From contig CP136064.1 of assembly GCA_032622095.1 (NCBI GenBank), positions 108,986,004 through 109,050,003 of the forward strand: a stretch of DNA of 64,000 bases, read 5' to 3'. The stretch is from Siphonodentalium dalli. Its lineage: Eukaryota; Mollusca; Scaphopoda; Gadilida; Siphonodentaliidae. Each line of letters opens with the position of its first letter. Position 1 is the stretch's first letter. The notes below the pieces were generated by a model. That model was not told the DNA's origin. It saw nothing but the letters and a program-made list of their open reading frames with translations, and made no database searches. Position numbers and translations under genes: made by a program. Shown here one piece after another: positions 45,704 through 56,771 of this stretch.

Positions 45704-46330
45704 TGAGTTTTCAAATAATTTGGTAATGTAAGCACTAGTGTTTCATAACAATAAATTTGAATCCCAGTCACCAAAGAACCCTTCATACTAAATATCAGTA
45801 AAATAGACCTGATGGTTCTTGTGAAGGGAGCATATTAAGAATTATTATGGCGGGAAACAGTCCTTCACTTTGCCCCTATTTGACCTGGTGACCCCATTTT
45901 AATCTGAATTCCAGTTAAACAAGAACATTACATGCTAAATAAGCCAACTCATTCTTGCAAACATGTTTTAAGAATTACTATGGAGTGAAATAGTTATGTC
46001 CCTGGCTCTGCCCTTATTTGATTTTGTGATCCCATTTTCACAAATCTGAATTCCTGTCACCCAAGGTCATTTTATACCAAATATAAGCAAAATAGGCCAT
46101 TTGGTTCTTGCAAAGAAGACATATCATGAATTACTATGTAGAGAAGAGTATTGCACCTATTTGACCTGGTGACCCTGCCTGAACAAATCTGAATCACCAT
46201 CACCAAAGGAGCCTCAATATTAAAAGAAAGCTAAATAGACCTGGTGATTCTGTCAAAGAAAACTTTTCAAGGGTTACTATAGAGGGAAAGTATGCCCTTG
46301 GCCTTTCCCCTATTTGACCTGGTGACCCTA
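45704..46330. repeat. Tandem-unit repeat (CTATTTGACCTGGTGACC), partial element
   Basis: Four diverged units of about 150 bp with AAGAATTACTATG, TGCCCCTATTTGACCTGGTG and ATCTGAATTCC blocks. Same orientation as the right half of the 46436-48899 element. No terminus visible on the left, so probably truncated. Confidence 0.7.
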
Positions 46331-46435
46331 TCTGAAATAGTATAGCTGGCAGTGTCAAATATGTTCTCTGGTGATGTGGTGGGTGTGGGAGTGTTAAACG
46401 TCCTATTGAGAGATTTGAACAAATACAAATGATAG

Positions 46436-48899
46436 ATTTTTAGCACACCTGAGACGAAGTCTCCGGTGAAGCTATAGTCATCACTCCTCGTTCGTCCATC
46501 TGTCAACAAAATCTTTAAACATCTTCGGAACCATAAGACCGATTGGGTTCATATTTGGTGTAGATGTTCCCTAGGTGACTCATTCAGATTTGTTCAAATG
46601 GGTCAATAGTTGCGAAAGCAGGGCCATAACTATTCCTCCATAGTAATTATAAGAATTTCTTCTTAAGAACCATTGGGCCGATTTAGCTTATATTTGTTAT
46701 GGAGGGTCCTCTTAAAAAAAAAAAAAATTCAACTCCTTGTTCAATTTAACAAACAAACAAACAAAAATTGATTTGAAAATTTTTTGTTTTTTCAAATTTT
46801 TTTTATTTTAATTGAGATTAATTTCTTGCTCAATTAAACAAAAAATAACACCCATCATGGTGACTCAACCAAATTTGGTTTAAATCAGTCTAAAATCAAG
46901 AACATGCGAACAGCAGATACTCAGAGCTACACGAGGAAGGTGCCTGCAATCACAGAATGTTTACTTAACACCATATAGAAGTCAGATTATAAAATAATAA
47001 ATGAAATGGCAGTGTTAACAAAATCTGATTGGAATGACAGCTCCTTTGATTAATACCCTAAAATTCTCTGCCTGTTAGAGAGTTTGTATATAAATGACCT
47101 ATGGCTTATGATAACAAACTCCCAAGGCCAAGTGTGAATGATGAATCTGTAAAACTAAATAAATGTTTTCTCAGGCAATTACATATGGGAAACTGGATGA
47201 GAAAGGAGGCATTTTTCTTAGCTTACCTGAGATGAAGAATTGAGACATATTTTGTGTGGATGGTCCCAGGTGGCTGGGATTCAGTTCCGTTCAAATGGGG
47301 GTCACATGGTCCTAAATGAGGTCACCTGGTCAAATAAGGGCGGAGCCAGGGACATACATGTAACTTGTCCATCCATTGTTATTCTTAAAATGTCATCCTA
47401 TCAAGAACCATCAGACGTATTCAGCTTATATTTGGTATGGGTGACTAGGATTCAGATTTGATTCAGAATTGGATCACTGGGTCAAATAGGGTCAGAGCCA
47501 CGGACATAATTCTTTCCCTCATTAGTTATTTTTAAAACATCTTCTCAAGAACCATTTGGCATATTTAGCATACATATTTGGTATAGAGTCCTTGGGTGAC
47601 TGGGATTCAGATTTGTTGAAATGGGTTCACCAGGTCATATAGGGGTGCGACCAGGGACATAACTCTTCCCCCATAGTAATTCTTAAAATGGCTCCTCAAG
47701 AGCCATCAGTCCAATTTAGCTTATATGTAGTAACTAGTATGGAGGGTCCTTGTGTTGCTTGGGACTGGGTTACAGATTTGTTAAAATGGATTCGACCAAT
47801 CAAGAAATGGCATTTGGAGTATATGGCCTATGGAGAGTTGGGATCAAAATTTGTTTGAATGGGGTCCACCATTAAAAGGGGGGGGGGGGGGTGGTCAGGT
47901 TGTAACTTTGCCACAGTTAGGAAAGCTTGAGGTATCAGTTGTAAAATTCCAACATGTGCAAAGGAATTTTACGAACTTGGGAATGTGTTTGCTTCAGTTG
48001 GGAAGGAGCAGACTATGGACTATGTGGGGTGGGGGGATCTGGACCATATTTCAACCCACTGCTCAACAGAGACCCTCTAGGCTATATCCCTCTTTATGAC
48101 TACTTGTTTTTAAGTGAATTTGACAAGTATTAACTCTTATGGTCTTCCGAGTCCCAGTCATTACAGTCTGGTGAGCGTCTCCACAGTCATTGACTGTCTT
48201 GTTGTATAATTAGGAAAAATTACCTCTGGCAGATCTCCAGGGAATGTTTAAAGATACATGTATGTCAGATTTCACTTGACATGTGTAGGTATACAGTTGG
48301 AACAAAAGTAATGCTCCTTATTAATGATTCTCTGTCAGGAATTTGAGTAACTATTATTTTTGGGACCAGGGAAGCAGTGAACATGAGTGAAGGGCCAGGG
48401 GGCACAACATTCAGAATGGTAATGGCACTAGTTTTTCAATTTGTTTAACATGTAAAAAAAAAATATTTAATTGACCATGGAGTTAAATCTGAATTTAAAT
48501 TAAAAAATAATTTAGCAAGGATTTCAATATTTTTTTTTTTAAGAGTTATGTCCCTGGCTCGGCCCCTATTTGACCCAGTGAGCCCATTTGGATAAATCTG
48601 AACCCCAGTCACCCAAGGAACCTCCATACCAAATATTAGCTAAATCGGCCCAATGGTTCTTGATAAGAAGTCTTTCTAAGAATTACTATTGAGGAATAGA
48701 GTTATGGCCCTGGTTTCGCAACTAATTTACCTGGTGACCTCATTTGATCAAATCTGAATGTGAGTCACTCAGGGAACATCCACACCAAATATGAACCCAT
48801 TTGGTCTTATAGTTCTGGAGAATAAGACGATTCTTGACGGATGGACGAGGAGTGATGACTATAGCTCTGCTGGAGACTTCGTCTCAGGTGAGCTAAAAA
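46436..48899. mobile_element. 2.46-kb element: 75-bp TIRs around opposed tandem arrays
   Basis: Left TTTTTAGC then CACCTGAGACGAAGTCTCC...CTATAGTCATCACTCCTCG. Right is its complement, ending GAGACTTCGTCTCAGGTGAG and CTAAAAA. Units of about 150 bp (AAGAACCAT-GGGCCGATTTAGC, CAGATTTGTTCAAATGGGTC) run plus-wise in the left part. The same units run minus-wise on the right (48540-48840), so the element is a giant imperfect fold-back. Same architecture and TTAGC/GCTAA ends as the AAGATGGC family. An A-rich stretch and a G-run (about 47878-47892) lie in the middle. Non-coding. Confidence 0.8.
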
Positions 48900-49194
48900 C
48901 TCTAAATTATGACTCAGATCATAGTAATTTACTTTTGCCAAGGGATGGGTTAAACATCTGCCGATCGCGATCGGCCTCTTGTTCTCAGTTTTCGATACCA
49001 ACATCATAGCAATTTAGCAGGACACACCAACATCATAACAATTCAACAGGACCACTTAACCGAGTGTGGGTACATTGAACATTATTAAATGGTATGCAGT
49101 TAAATTGTATCTAAATGGGTCTCTCCAACAAAGGACTGGCAGGCAATCCAAAATGTATGGGGGCTGAGTATGCCTATACAGTCAAAAGTTTCAC
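48900..49194. other. Unassigned, with a short dispersed motif
   Basis: GGGTTAAACATCTGCCGATC and GATCGGCCTCTTGTT near 48945-48980 recur inverted at about 52263-52302. Otherwise nothing. Confidence 0.4.
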
Positions 49195-49285
49195 AACTCC
49201 AGAGTGGATTAGATCCCACATCTGGTTCCACTTATTAAGTTAAGGCAACTACATGTATGCTACCATTGAGCCACACTTATTGGTG
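49195..49285 (-). repeat. Possible tRNA-derived SINE head
   Basis: On the minus strand TGGCTCAATGG fits the pol III A box, and GGGATCTAATCC, 45 bases further on, resembles a B box. The spacing is long for a tRNA but usual for SINEs. No cloverleaf or poly-A tail was identified. Confidence 0.35.
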
Positions 49286-49309
49286 GGCCTACAGCAAAGG
49301 GTCATAACT

Positions 49310-49620
49310 CGGGTGTAAATTGACGGTGGAACCCAAATTTGAACCTGACCTGTATTTTGGGCTAGTAAATCTCACATACAAATTTATTTCCATTCAGTTC
49401 AGATGACTTACTAAAGTTGTCATCTGGAAAATAAAATTGAGTGCAAATTCCAACAAAAAGGGCCACAACTCTGGTGAAAATTGGTGGGAGGAAGCCGTGT
49501 TTTAACTTCACCTGTATTTTGGGCTAGTAACCCCACAAACCAAATTTCATTCTAAAGTTATCATCCGGAAACCAAAACCAAACAGACGGACAGACCAATA
49601 ACATAATATGTCCTGTTTTT
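49310..49620. repeat. Tandem-unit repeat (AAAGTTATCATCCGGAAACC family), copy 1
   Basis: Two units of about 150 bp with GGTCATAACTCGGGTG, CCTGTATTTTGGGCTAGTAA and TAAAGTTATCATCCGGAAAC, ending ACAGACGGACAGACC. Related units at 56160-56665. Confidence 0.75.
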
Positions 49621-49781
49621 AAAAACAATAAGATAATGTATGTTTATAGCACTGTTTATTTACATTAATTTCACAAATTCAATATGAAATTTTCAATGAG
49701 TTGATCTGAGCTTTAGCTCTCAGCAATTTCAATATAGCATTTAAAATGGACTTCAGTTATTTGACAAGTAGTGAAATAGAC

Positions 49782-50352
49782 AAAGTCTTCTTGGTCCACT
49801 ACAGCTTGGGATATCGGTTGGGTTGATGTGTTTTCGACTGTGTCCTGTCCCTTATCTTCTATAACAGACTTTCATTGCAAAGACATACTACATTTACACA
49901 TGGAGCCTGGGCATTCACCTGAACCCCTGAATGTGATTAATCATCTGATGATTAATCTGTCTTCAAAATGATATATCACATACCGTGATACAAAAAGGTA
50001 AAGTGATGATACGATTATTTAATATATTGTTTACATACATTTTCTGATGGTGCGACAACTGAAATTTCTCTGGAAAACAAGGCTTTGTTACTTATAAATC
50101 TTGTTGTGTGACATTCAACGGACCTCTGATATACGCATGTTTTATATCATCATACTTGCGAAAGGCTGCAGTCTATGTTCATATACTCAAAGCATCCATT
50201 TGACCTAACCTGAAGACATACATGCAAGATAACTCCCGCCCACGATGCTGGTCATAAAGAGTGTTATAGAAGAGTAATGGGATGGACTTTAGTCCAGAAC
50301 AGTATCAACCGATATCCCAAACTGTTGTGGACCAATAAGACTTGATCTAGTG
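49782..50352. mobile_element. Fold-back element with about 90-bp arms
   Basis: Left arm AGTCTTCTTGGTCCACTACA, TTGGGATATCGGTTGGG, TATCTTCTATAACA; the right arm is its complement (TGTTATAGAAGAG, CAACCGATATCCCAAACTG, GTGGACCAATAAGACTTGA). About 15-20 percent mismatches. Confidence 0.75.
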
Positions 50353-50404
50353 GTGAATATGAAATTTTAATGGATCTTTATCTTATGCCACACATCTCTA
50401 TATA

Positions 50405-50542
50405 CAGTAATACCCTAAATAATCGACTCCTTATCAGTGAGAGCTTTCCGATGAACGGCAACAAGCCATATTTCCGACTTAATCCTGAAAAATAGCCATA
50501 ATTCTGCTGTGGTTAAGGAGTCGATTATTTATGGCATTACTG
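50405..50542. mobile_element. Fold-back MITE (CAGTAATGCCC family), copy I, deleted
   Basis: Ends CAGTAATACCC and GGCATTACTG, TA on both sides. Most of the left arm is missing between CTCCTTA and CAGTGAGAGC. Confidence 0.88.
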
Positions 50543-50929
50543 TACATGCCATGAATAACACAGCTTTCAGTTTCAGCATGTGGCTACTGGAAGACGACAT
50601 GTAGAAACTCCATGGTATTCAGATTGATAGTATGAAGTAATTGCAATGTGATATGTAACTTCATATGTACCAAGCAACAGGTTTTCTCTCAACAATAGAG
50701 GCTTTGATACCTGGATGTCGATCACAGAGGTGAAGCTGATGAGTTGAAAAGAGACATCCAGGTAGAAAATCTCTATATACCCGCAATGCAATATTGGCTG
50801 AGTTAACAATTTTCTCCCTGCATCGATATAAAGGAAGTTAACAATCACAAGATTGGTGTGTTTTTTAAGGGTGATAACTATGGGTGTTTGGAACTATGTG
50901 TTTTTCACAGGGTACGAATATAATTAAAG
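50543..50929. other. Unassigned sequence
   Basis: A 91-codon minus frame (50573-50848) has no recognised motif. No repeat ends. Confidence 0.35.
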
Positions 50930-51285
50930 CCATATTATGGACTTATTCGGGTGCGTAAAATTAATAAGTTAGTACTCGGGCTCTATGCCAACCTGGGGAA
51001 TGTAGCATTCTATTAACATCGCCGAAAATTTCAAAGAAATCAACGGTACCATTCCATAGAAAACATTGTCTGATCAACGATTGTCTGATCTCGATTTGGG
51101 ACGCAACTATCGGCGATAAATGAACACAAATGATTTCGTCATCAAGAGTCATTGCATTTGATTACTACACAAGAATGCCGGTATGTGTTGTCAATTTAAA
51201 TTAATACTCGTAAAACATAACTACTTTGAGCAAGATTATTCTCCATTTCTATTTGATCGGAGTGTTTCACATAACTTTAAAATGT
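50930..51285 (+). repeat. Dispersed TTAAAGT repeat, second full copy
   Basis: Matches 41430-41815 throughout and ends GTGTTTCACATAACTTTAAA. Lies just 3' (in gene direction) of the GTF2F2 terminal exon and may be part of its 3' flank. Confidence 0.75.
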
Positions 51286-51453
51286 CAATCACATACAAAT
51301 AAAAGATATGCATTCATTATCTGAAAAATTATATTCTGATGATTCAGCAAAGCTTCCATATAAAAGACCAGAAAACCTAGAAACGAAACCATGGCCTTCT
51401 GTGGGATGCTCATGTACATATGATGTTGGTGGGTGAGCTGGGAAGACGATGTT

Positions 51454-51564
51454 TTAGATGTTGTCTTTATAATGTCTGTTTTCAGGTTTCAGTTCCCACA
51501 TATATCTGTGTGGCGACTTCATGTTGTATACACATATCTCCTTTAGTATCTCTTTCAGATACGT
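51454..51564 (-). CDS. GTF2F2: General transcription factor IIF subunit 2 (RAP30), terminal exon
   Basis: A splice acceptor (CCATTCTATTTTTCAG on the minus strand, ending 51565) is followed by 36 codons and a TAA stop at 51454-51456. The peptide reads TYLKEILKEICVYNMKSPHR then YMWELKPENRHYKDNI. It corresponds to the very C-terminus of the winged-helix domain of TFIIF beta, where metazoan proteins carry a YLKEILKEIGV...WELKPEYRHY block. TFIIF binds RNA polymerase II and stabilises the pre-initiation complex in the nucleus. I could not find the preceding exons; they should lie at higher coordinates on the minus strand, in or beyond the window. A lone processed fragment is unlikely because the intron boundary is well formed. 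Confidence 0.9.
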   Translation of the reverse strand, partial: TYLKEILKEICVYNMKSPHRYMWELKPENRHYKDNI

Positions 51565-51644
51565 CTGAAAAATAGAATGGATAAAATATAAATACTGTTA
51601 TACATGTATGTAAGTAAAAAAGGTCATTCACCGCATCAACATCA

Positions 51645-52098
51645 AGCCTGAGTTTAGTGTGCCTGTCATTTGCAGAATGAGGTCCCCAGAGGGTGAATTT
51701 AGTGACACTATCCTGCATAGCGGGCTATCATCACTAAATTCACCTCTTGGGAACCTCATTCTGCATGACCTCATCTGATATGGGTACTTTGACTCAGATT
51801 GAAGTTCCCAAATGGTGAATAGTGTGATGTACACCCATTGGGAACCTCGATTATTTCCGATTATGCAATGTGTTGTCTGCCAATTTGGGGATATATAGAG
51901 GAACTATACCAAAAAAAATAGAATCTATGTGAAGAAGTTTCAACAACAATAAAGAAACTTTCTAGAGAAGATGAGGCCCAAGCAGAATGAGGTCCACAGA
52001 GGGTGAATTTAGGGATGCTATCCCATTATGTGGGGAAGTGTCACTAAATTCACCCTCTGGGGACCTCATTCTGAAAATGACAGGCACACTAAATTCAG
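51645..52098. mobile_element. GAGGTCCCC-family TIR element
   Basis: Outer arms GTGTGCCTGTCATTTGCAGA / TCTGAAAATGACAGGCACAC, each continuing to AGGTCCCCAGAGGGTGAA or its complement. Between them are an inner inverted block (CACCTCTTGGGAACCTC) and CCCATTGGGAACCTCGATTA. In GTF2F2 orientation it lies within the last intron. Confidence 0.8.
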
Positions 52099-52540
52099 AC
52101 TTGATCAACATATTGAGGGCTGAACCAGAGATGAAAGTGGTCCAAATACGAAAATCCCTGAAACTATCCCTATATAATAAATAAACAACAATTTAGATCA
52201 AGAGAATGCACTAATGCCCTCCTGTCCCACCTAATATTCCTTACTGGAGTTGTGCATATCAAAACAAGAGGCCGATCATAATCCGCAGATGTTTAACCCA
52301 CACCTTCTAACTACCACAATCGAAACCATCAATCTGAATATACACCTGCACATGAAAAGTGAAGATGATTGGAAAGAGACATCATATGGCATAAGACCAG
52401 AAGCTATCCACATGTGGTAAAACCTAAAAGTCAATGTAGATTATTACATTGGTTAGACATGAGTGGTTTTCCATCATAAACTTGAACATAGAATATGAGA
52501 AATATCAGATAAGTTTACTGCTTTGATGCGCCCTTGCAGA
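52099..52540. other. Unassigned sequence
   Basis: Contains the inverted partner of the GATCGGCCTCTTGTT motif (52263-52302). No exon with GTF2F2 similarity found. Confidence 0.35.
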
Positions 52541-52950
52541 ATGAAATTCCAGTTTTTTGGATAAACCTTGGACATCATTGGATTTCCTAGGATATCCTGG
52601 GTTATCTCTGTTTTCAACAAAGAAAAAATTCCAGGTTTATTCAAACCTGGTATATTGTGAGAACCCACTGTGACAGAACCTTGGATAAGCTAGTATAACC
52701 TGGAACTCAAAAACGTAGTTGGGAATATCCATTCTCCAAACCTGAGACAAGCTGTATAAGCTAAGACTCTATTGCAAACAAATAAGTTTGATGTCCCAGC
52801 TTCCAACTAAAAGCTAAGACAAAACTGGGACTTCTTTAGAATGACATTAGACATATTCCACAACTAAATTGTCAAGTTTTCAGAAATCTACGATAAGCTG
52901 AGATAAGCTGAGACTTCCAGCTAAAATTTGAGTTAATCTCATTGGCTGAA
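52541..52950. repeat. CCAGGTTTAT / AAGCTGAGATAAGCTG degenerate repeats
   Basis: Words such as GATAAACCTTGG, CCTAGGATATCCTGGG, CAGGTTTATTCAAACCTGG and GATAAGCTGAGATAAGCTGA recur imperfectly. Related words occur in the array at 53.9-54.2 kb. Confidence 0.5.
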
Positions 52951-53087
52951 TTTTGTGATCAGGTTTAAATTTTGCGAATTCAGTTGAAAGCTGTATGTCT
53001 TAACAAAATGTGTCGACTGGTTTACTGATTAATTTCACAACTTATTTGAAGAATGGCAAGAGTGGGTATATCAGTTACATCATTAGT

Positions 53088-53339
53088 TTAACCCTTTGAG
53101 TGCCAGGTCGATTATTGTATCAACCCATATACCCTGTGCCAATGGATTCTCTTATATATGCGAGTCGACCGTAGGTCGCCTCGCATATATAAGAGAATGC
53201 ATTGGCCTAACATTTTTTTTTTTCTTTCTTTTTTTTCACAATTTTTTACAATTTTAATAATTTATTCTTATATTCTTTAACAGACTTATTTTGTAGGTTT
53301 AGGGCCGATGAGATCGGCCCCTGGCATTCCAAGGGTTAA
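53088..53339. mobile_element. TTAA-flanked piggyBac-like MITE P3 with a nested hairpin
   Basis: TTAA (53088-53091) CCCTTTGAGTGCCAGG and CCTGGCATTCCAAGGG TTAA (53336-53339). A private palindrome GGGCCGATGAGATCGGCCC lies near the right end (about 53302). A single twin-family hairpin (53132-53210) sits inside. Confidence 0.82.
53132..53210. mobile_element. Hairpin of the twin-hairpin family nested in P3
   Basis: CCCTGTGCCAATGGATTCTC to GCATTGGCCTAA, apex CGACC-GTA-GGTCG. Only the left half of the twin arrangement is present. Confidence 0.78.
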
Positions 53340-53467
53340 ACCAGGATTTAGTACAACACGTCTTCCAATTGGATTATCATTATATATGGAAAGGATTCTC
53401 TGAGGTAAAGGTTTTTTACAAAGTCTCCTATTTTCAAGGTATACTTGTGAGAACAATGTAAATAGCT

Positions 53468-53601
53468 AGAGTAATGCCATAAATAATCGACTTAGTGAGA
53501 GCTTTCCGATGAATGGCAACAAACCATATTTCCGACTAAATCCTGATAAGTTGCCCATAATTCTTCTGTGGTTATGGAGTTGATTATTTAGGGCATTAGT
53601 G
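53468..53601. mobile_element. Fold-back MITE (CAGTAATGCCC family), copy J, deleted
   Basis: Left end decayed (GAGTAATGCC), right end GGGCATTAGTG followed by TA. Left arm reduced to about 30 bp, like copy I but with a different deletion breakpoint. Confidence 0.85.
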
Positions 53602-53879
53602 TAGGTAATTTTACATACTGGTAATGATCTACTACATATAATCAAATATGCTACAATTCCCACTCAAGTCAAGTAAATGTACTGTAGTGGAAACTCTCAA
53701 GTTATTCAATAGAATATGGAACTAGTAAATTTACACATGGGGATGTTATAATCAATGTATAAATTCTGACCAATATGTAGACAGTTTGTCCAGGCCTATA
53801 TCAACCTTACTGAGTTCCAGGTTTTACTAATTTTTCCAAGCTTTGTTGTACCACTGCATAGTCGGGATAAACTGTAATA

Positions 53880-54235
53880 AGCTGTACTAAGGTAAAAAGT
53901 TCCAGCTTTTACTAGCTTTTAAGAGGTTTTTTGCTACCACACAGTGCAGTTGGGTAAAAGCTGAGATAAGCTGGTACAAAGTCCCAGCTTTTACTAGCTT
54001 TTCTGAGCTTTTTGCTACCACACAGTATTGGTTTAAGCTGGAATAAGCTGGTACCACTTTCAAACTGTGTGCCAGCTTAATCCTGTTTATCCTGTCCAGA
54101 TACCACACCAACTAATCGGAGCTTGTACTAGCTTTGAAATACTAGGATATGCTAGTATTTCTTAGGACATATCCCAGCTTACACTAGCTTTTTATCCAAT
54201 CAAATGCTAGGATATCCTAGCAAATCCAAGCCAAT
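53880..54235. repeat. Tandem AGCTTTTACTAGCTTTT array
   Basis: A unit of about 95 bp (CCAGCTTTTACTAGCTTTT, TTTTTGCTACCACACAGT, AAGCTG-ATAAGCTGGTAC) occurs about twice intact, then decays into CCAGCTTACACTAGC words. Confidence 0.7.
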
Positions 54236-54513
54236 TTCAAGGGCGGATAGCATGTGTCTATATATGGCATAGATAGAAAGGATAATATTTTTTAAATTCA
54301 TCAAACGATACCGAATCTATATATGTGAAGAGTGTGCATGCTAAATCTGGATCTCCATTATGACGGGGTTAATATTTTCTGAGCCAGTAAGAAACCAAAT
54401 GATACAAAACAAGAGCACGCCGTCGGGCGTGGCATAAATATGCCTGTTTCTGGAGTAGAGTGGGGGGAAGGTTTAATTCATTTGTTTGAAACCTTTGACT
54501 TAAGACGAAATAA

Positions 54514-56085
54514 TCTATATATATAAAACCCGGCGTCTGTCTGTCTGTCTGTGTATGTGTATAACTCGGTCACGTTTTTGGCGCGTTTGTAACTTTTCAA
54601 CCATGCGTGCAATAGGGCCCACAATTGTACCACGGCCTACATTGTGCCGTAAAATATGACTCACCAAATTTCACGCCGATTGCTCAAAGCAAACCTGAGA
54701 TCTAACATGATCCCCAAATGCAGTATTTGCACTCAAGTAGACACTATTTCTTATGACGTTTGTCGAAATGACGTCATGTGACGTCGCACGCAATTCCACA
54801 CTTGCTTTGCTATTCTAGACGAAACTCCAATGCGCCCTACCGAAGTGTTGTTGGAAATAGGCGTTAAATTAATTTGTCAGTTCAGGTTGAGTGTGAATAT
54901 TAGTAACGAATGTGAAATTTTGTCGTGGAAGTGTATGTAGTGGGGTGTAGGGGAAAGACTCAAACGCTCAACCATCGTTCAGAATGGGTGCTAATATGGC
55001 ATTTTAATTTGCTAGTTCGGTGTGAACATAATAAAAAATGTAGTCTTTGTTATGAAAGTTGCATGTGCATTGAGTGTGGAATCTAAAGGCATAGTAATGA
55101 AATAAAATATCTTGATTGCTGCGTTCCATATGTGCATGCCTATATGTCGGTGGGGGGTAGAACATACAGTTTTATTGAAATAACGGGGTGTGAATATAAG
55201 TAAAGATGCTGTCTTTGTTATGAACGATCATTGAGTGTGGAATCGAAGGAGTATCAGTGTACCCTGGATGATGGCGAATGGACACAGTCTGACCACCCGC
55301 CAGTGGGTATATATACCGTACCGTTCAGTAGATTCGCCAGAACTCGATTAGAAGAAAAAAAACACATTCCCGGGCCGGCACTATACAGTGTAATAAATAC
55401 TGCAGACGCTAATTAATGCTCTATTAATCATTCAGTTGAGTGTAAATCTGATAATAACAGAATATTTAAAAGATCAAAATGTGCCTGAAATGCGCGCTGT
55501 TCAAGATCATATAATGTGCGCGAAGCGAACAAAGGGGCATGTGGCCCCTCCGCCGCTAAATAAGGACCCCCAAAAGGAGCCAGTTTCAGTTAGTAGATAG
55601 TAATAAAGTAAAATATCATTGTGCATGCATATATAAATGTGGGTTGGGAGAGGGGGTATAAAATAGAGTTTTATTGAAATAAAGTGTTTCCACAAATGGG
55701 CCGCAGTACAGGGGCCTCTGATTCTTAGGATGTTTGCTGAATACAGGCTCCCAATGGGTCCGTTTAAGATCAAAATACACCATAAGCCCCCTTCGTCGCC
55801 AAAGAAAGGCTCCCGAATTCAGTATGTTTCAGTTAGTATATAGTGATATTTAAAGTAATATACTGATTTTGTTTCGTTCAATATGTGCATGCGTATATGT
55901 GGGGAGGGGTGTAGGGATACAGTTTTTAGTGAAATAAAGTGTTCCCTCGCGCATCCAGTGACAAAAAGAGAAGCATGAACATTCCATTTCTAATAAGGAA
56001 ATGAGAATCTGGTCATGACCGCGGACACTATAATGTAACAAAGAACGTTTATATACCCGTCATTTTGGGACGGGCAATCGCCTAG
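54514..56085 (+). mobile_element. Non-autonomous Helitron, 1.57 kb
   Basis: The 5' end is TCTATATATATAAAACCC preceded by A. The 3' end has the hairpin CCCGTC-ATTTTGG-GACGGG (56056-56074), seven bases, then CTAG (56082-56085), followed by T. TC start, subterminal hairpin, CTRR end and insertion between A and T with no duplication are the four Helitron signatures. Inside, an approximately 250-300-bp unit with CATATGTGCATGC, ATATGTGGGG-AGGGG and TTTTATTGAAATAA repeats three times. No Rep or helicase frame. A 61-codon frame at 55231-55416 might be captured sequence. Confidence 0.85.
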
Positions 56086-56159
56086 TAACAAAAATAAAAC
56101 ACAATAACTTCAAGTGTGGTATTTTTGACTGAAATATTATTTATTTTCGGCTATTTTCA

Positions 56160-56665
56160 GACAAAAAAATCCTATAACTCTGGCAAAAATGGTCGGATCG
56201 GACTCTAATTCGAACTTGACCTGCAGAATCATGTAGACAGAACCCATATTTGAATTTGATCTGTATACCAAACTTGGTTCAGTTCACTCAATTCAATCTA
56301 AAGCTGTCATCTGTCATCAGGTAAAATCTAAGTCGATAAAGGGGCATAACTCAGTCAAAATCATGCGGACGATACCCATATTCAACCTTGATCTGTATTT
56401 TGGGGTGGTAAACTAATAGATCAAATTTGGTTCAGTTCACTTGATTCAATCTAAAGTTATCATCCGGAAACTGCAAATCAGGTAAGTTCTAAGTCGAAAA
56501 AGGGGCACAGCTAGCTCAGTCAAAATCATGCGGACGAAACCCATATTCGAACTTGATCTGTACTTTGTTGTGGTAAACTAACATACCAAATTTGGTTCAC
56601 TCGATTTAATCTAAAGTTATCATCCGGAAACCAAAAGCGCACGGACGGACAACCCATTTACATAA
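56160..56665. repeat. Tandem-unit repeat (AAAGTTATCATCCGGAAACC family), copy 2
   Basis: Three units of about 165 bp with GGGGCATAACTCAGTCAAAA, TCATGCGGACGA, CAAATTTGGTTCAG and AAGTTATCATCCGGAAAC, ending GCACGGACGGACAACCC. Non-coding. Confidence 0.78.
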
Positions 56666-56771
56666 TACAACTGTTTTTTCAAACGAGCGTATAAAAACCA
56701 GACATGAAATATAAACTCAATTGGATAAAAATATAAAAAATATTTTAATTATCAAATCAGATAGCAAATGA

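Noticed and set aside
54514-56085. Autonomous Helitron with Rep/Helicase
   Set aside because: The element is only 1.57 kb and no frame carries helicase or HUH motifs, so it was called non-autonomous.
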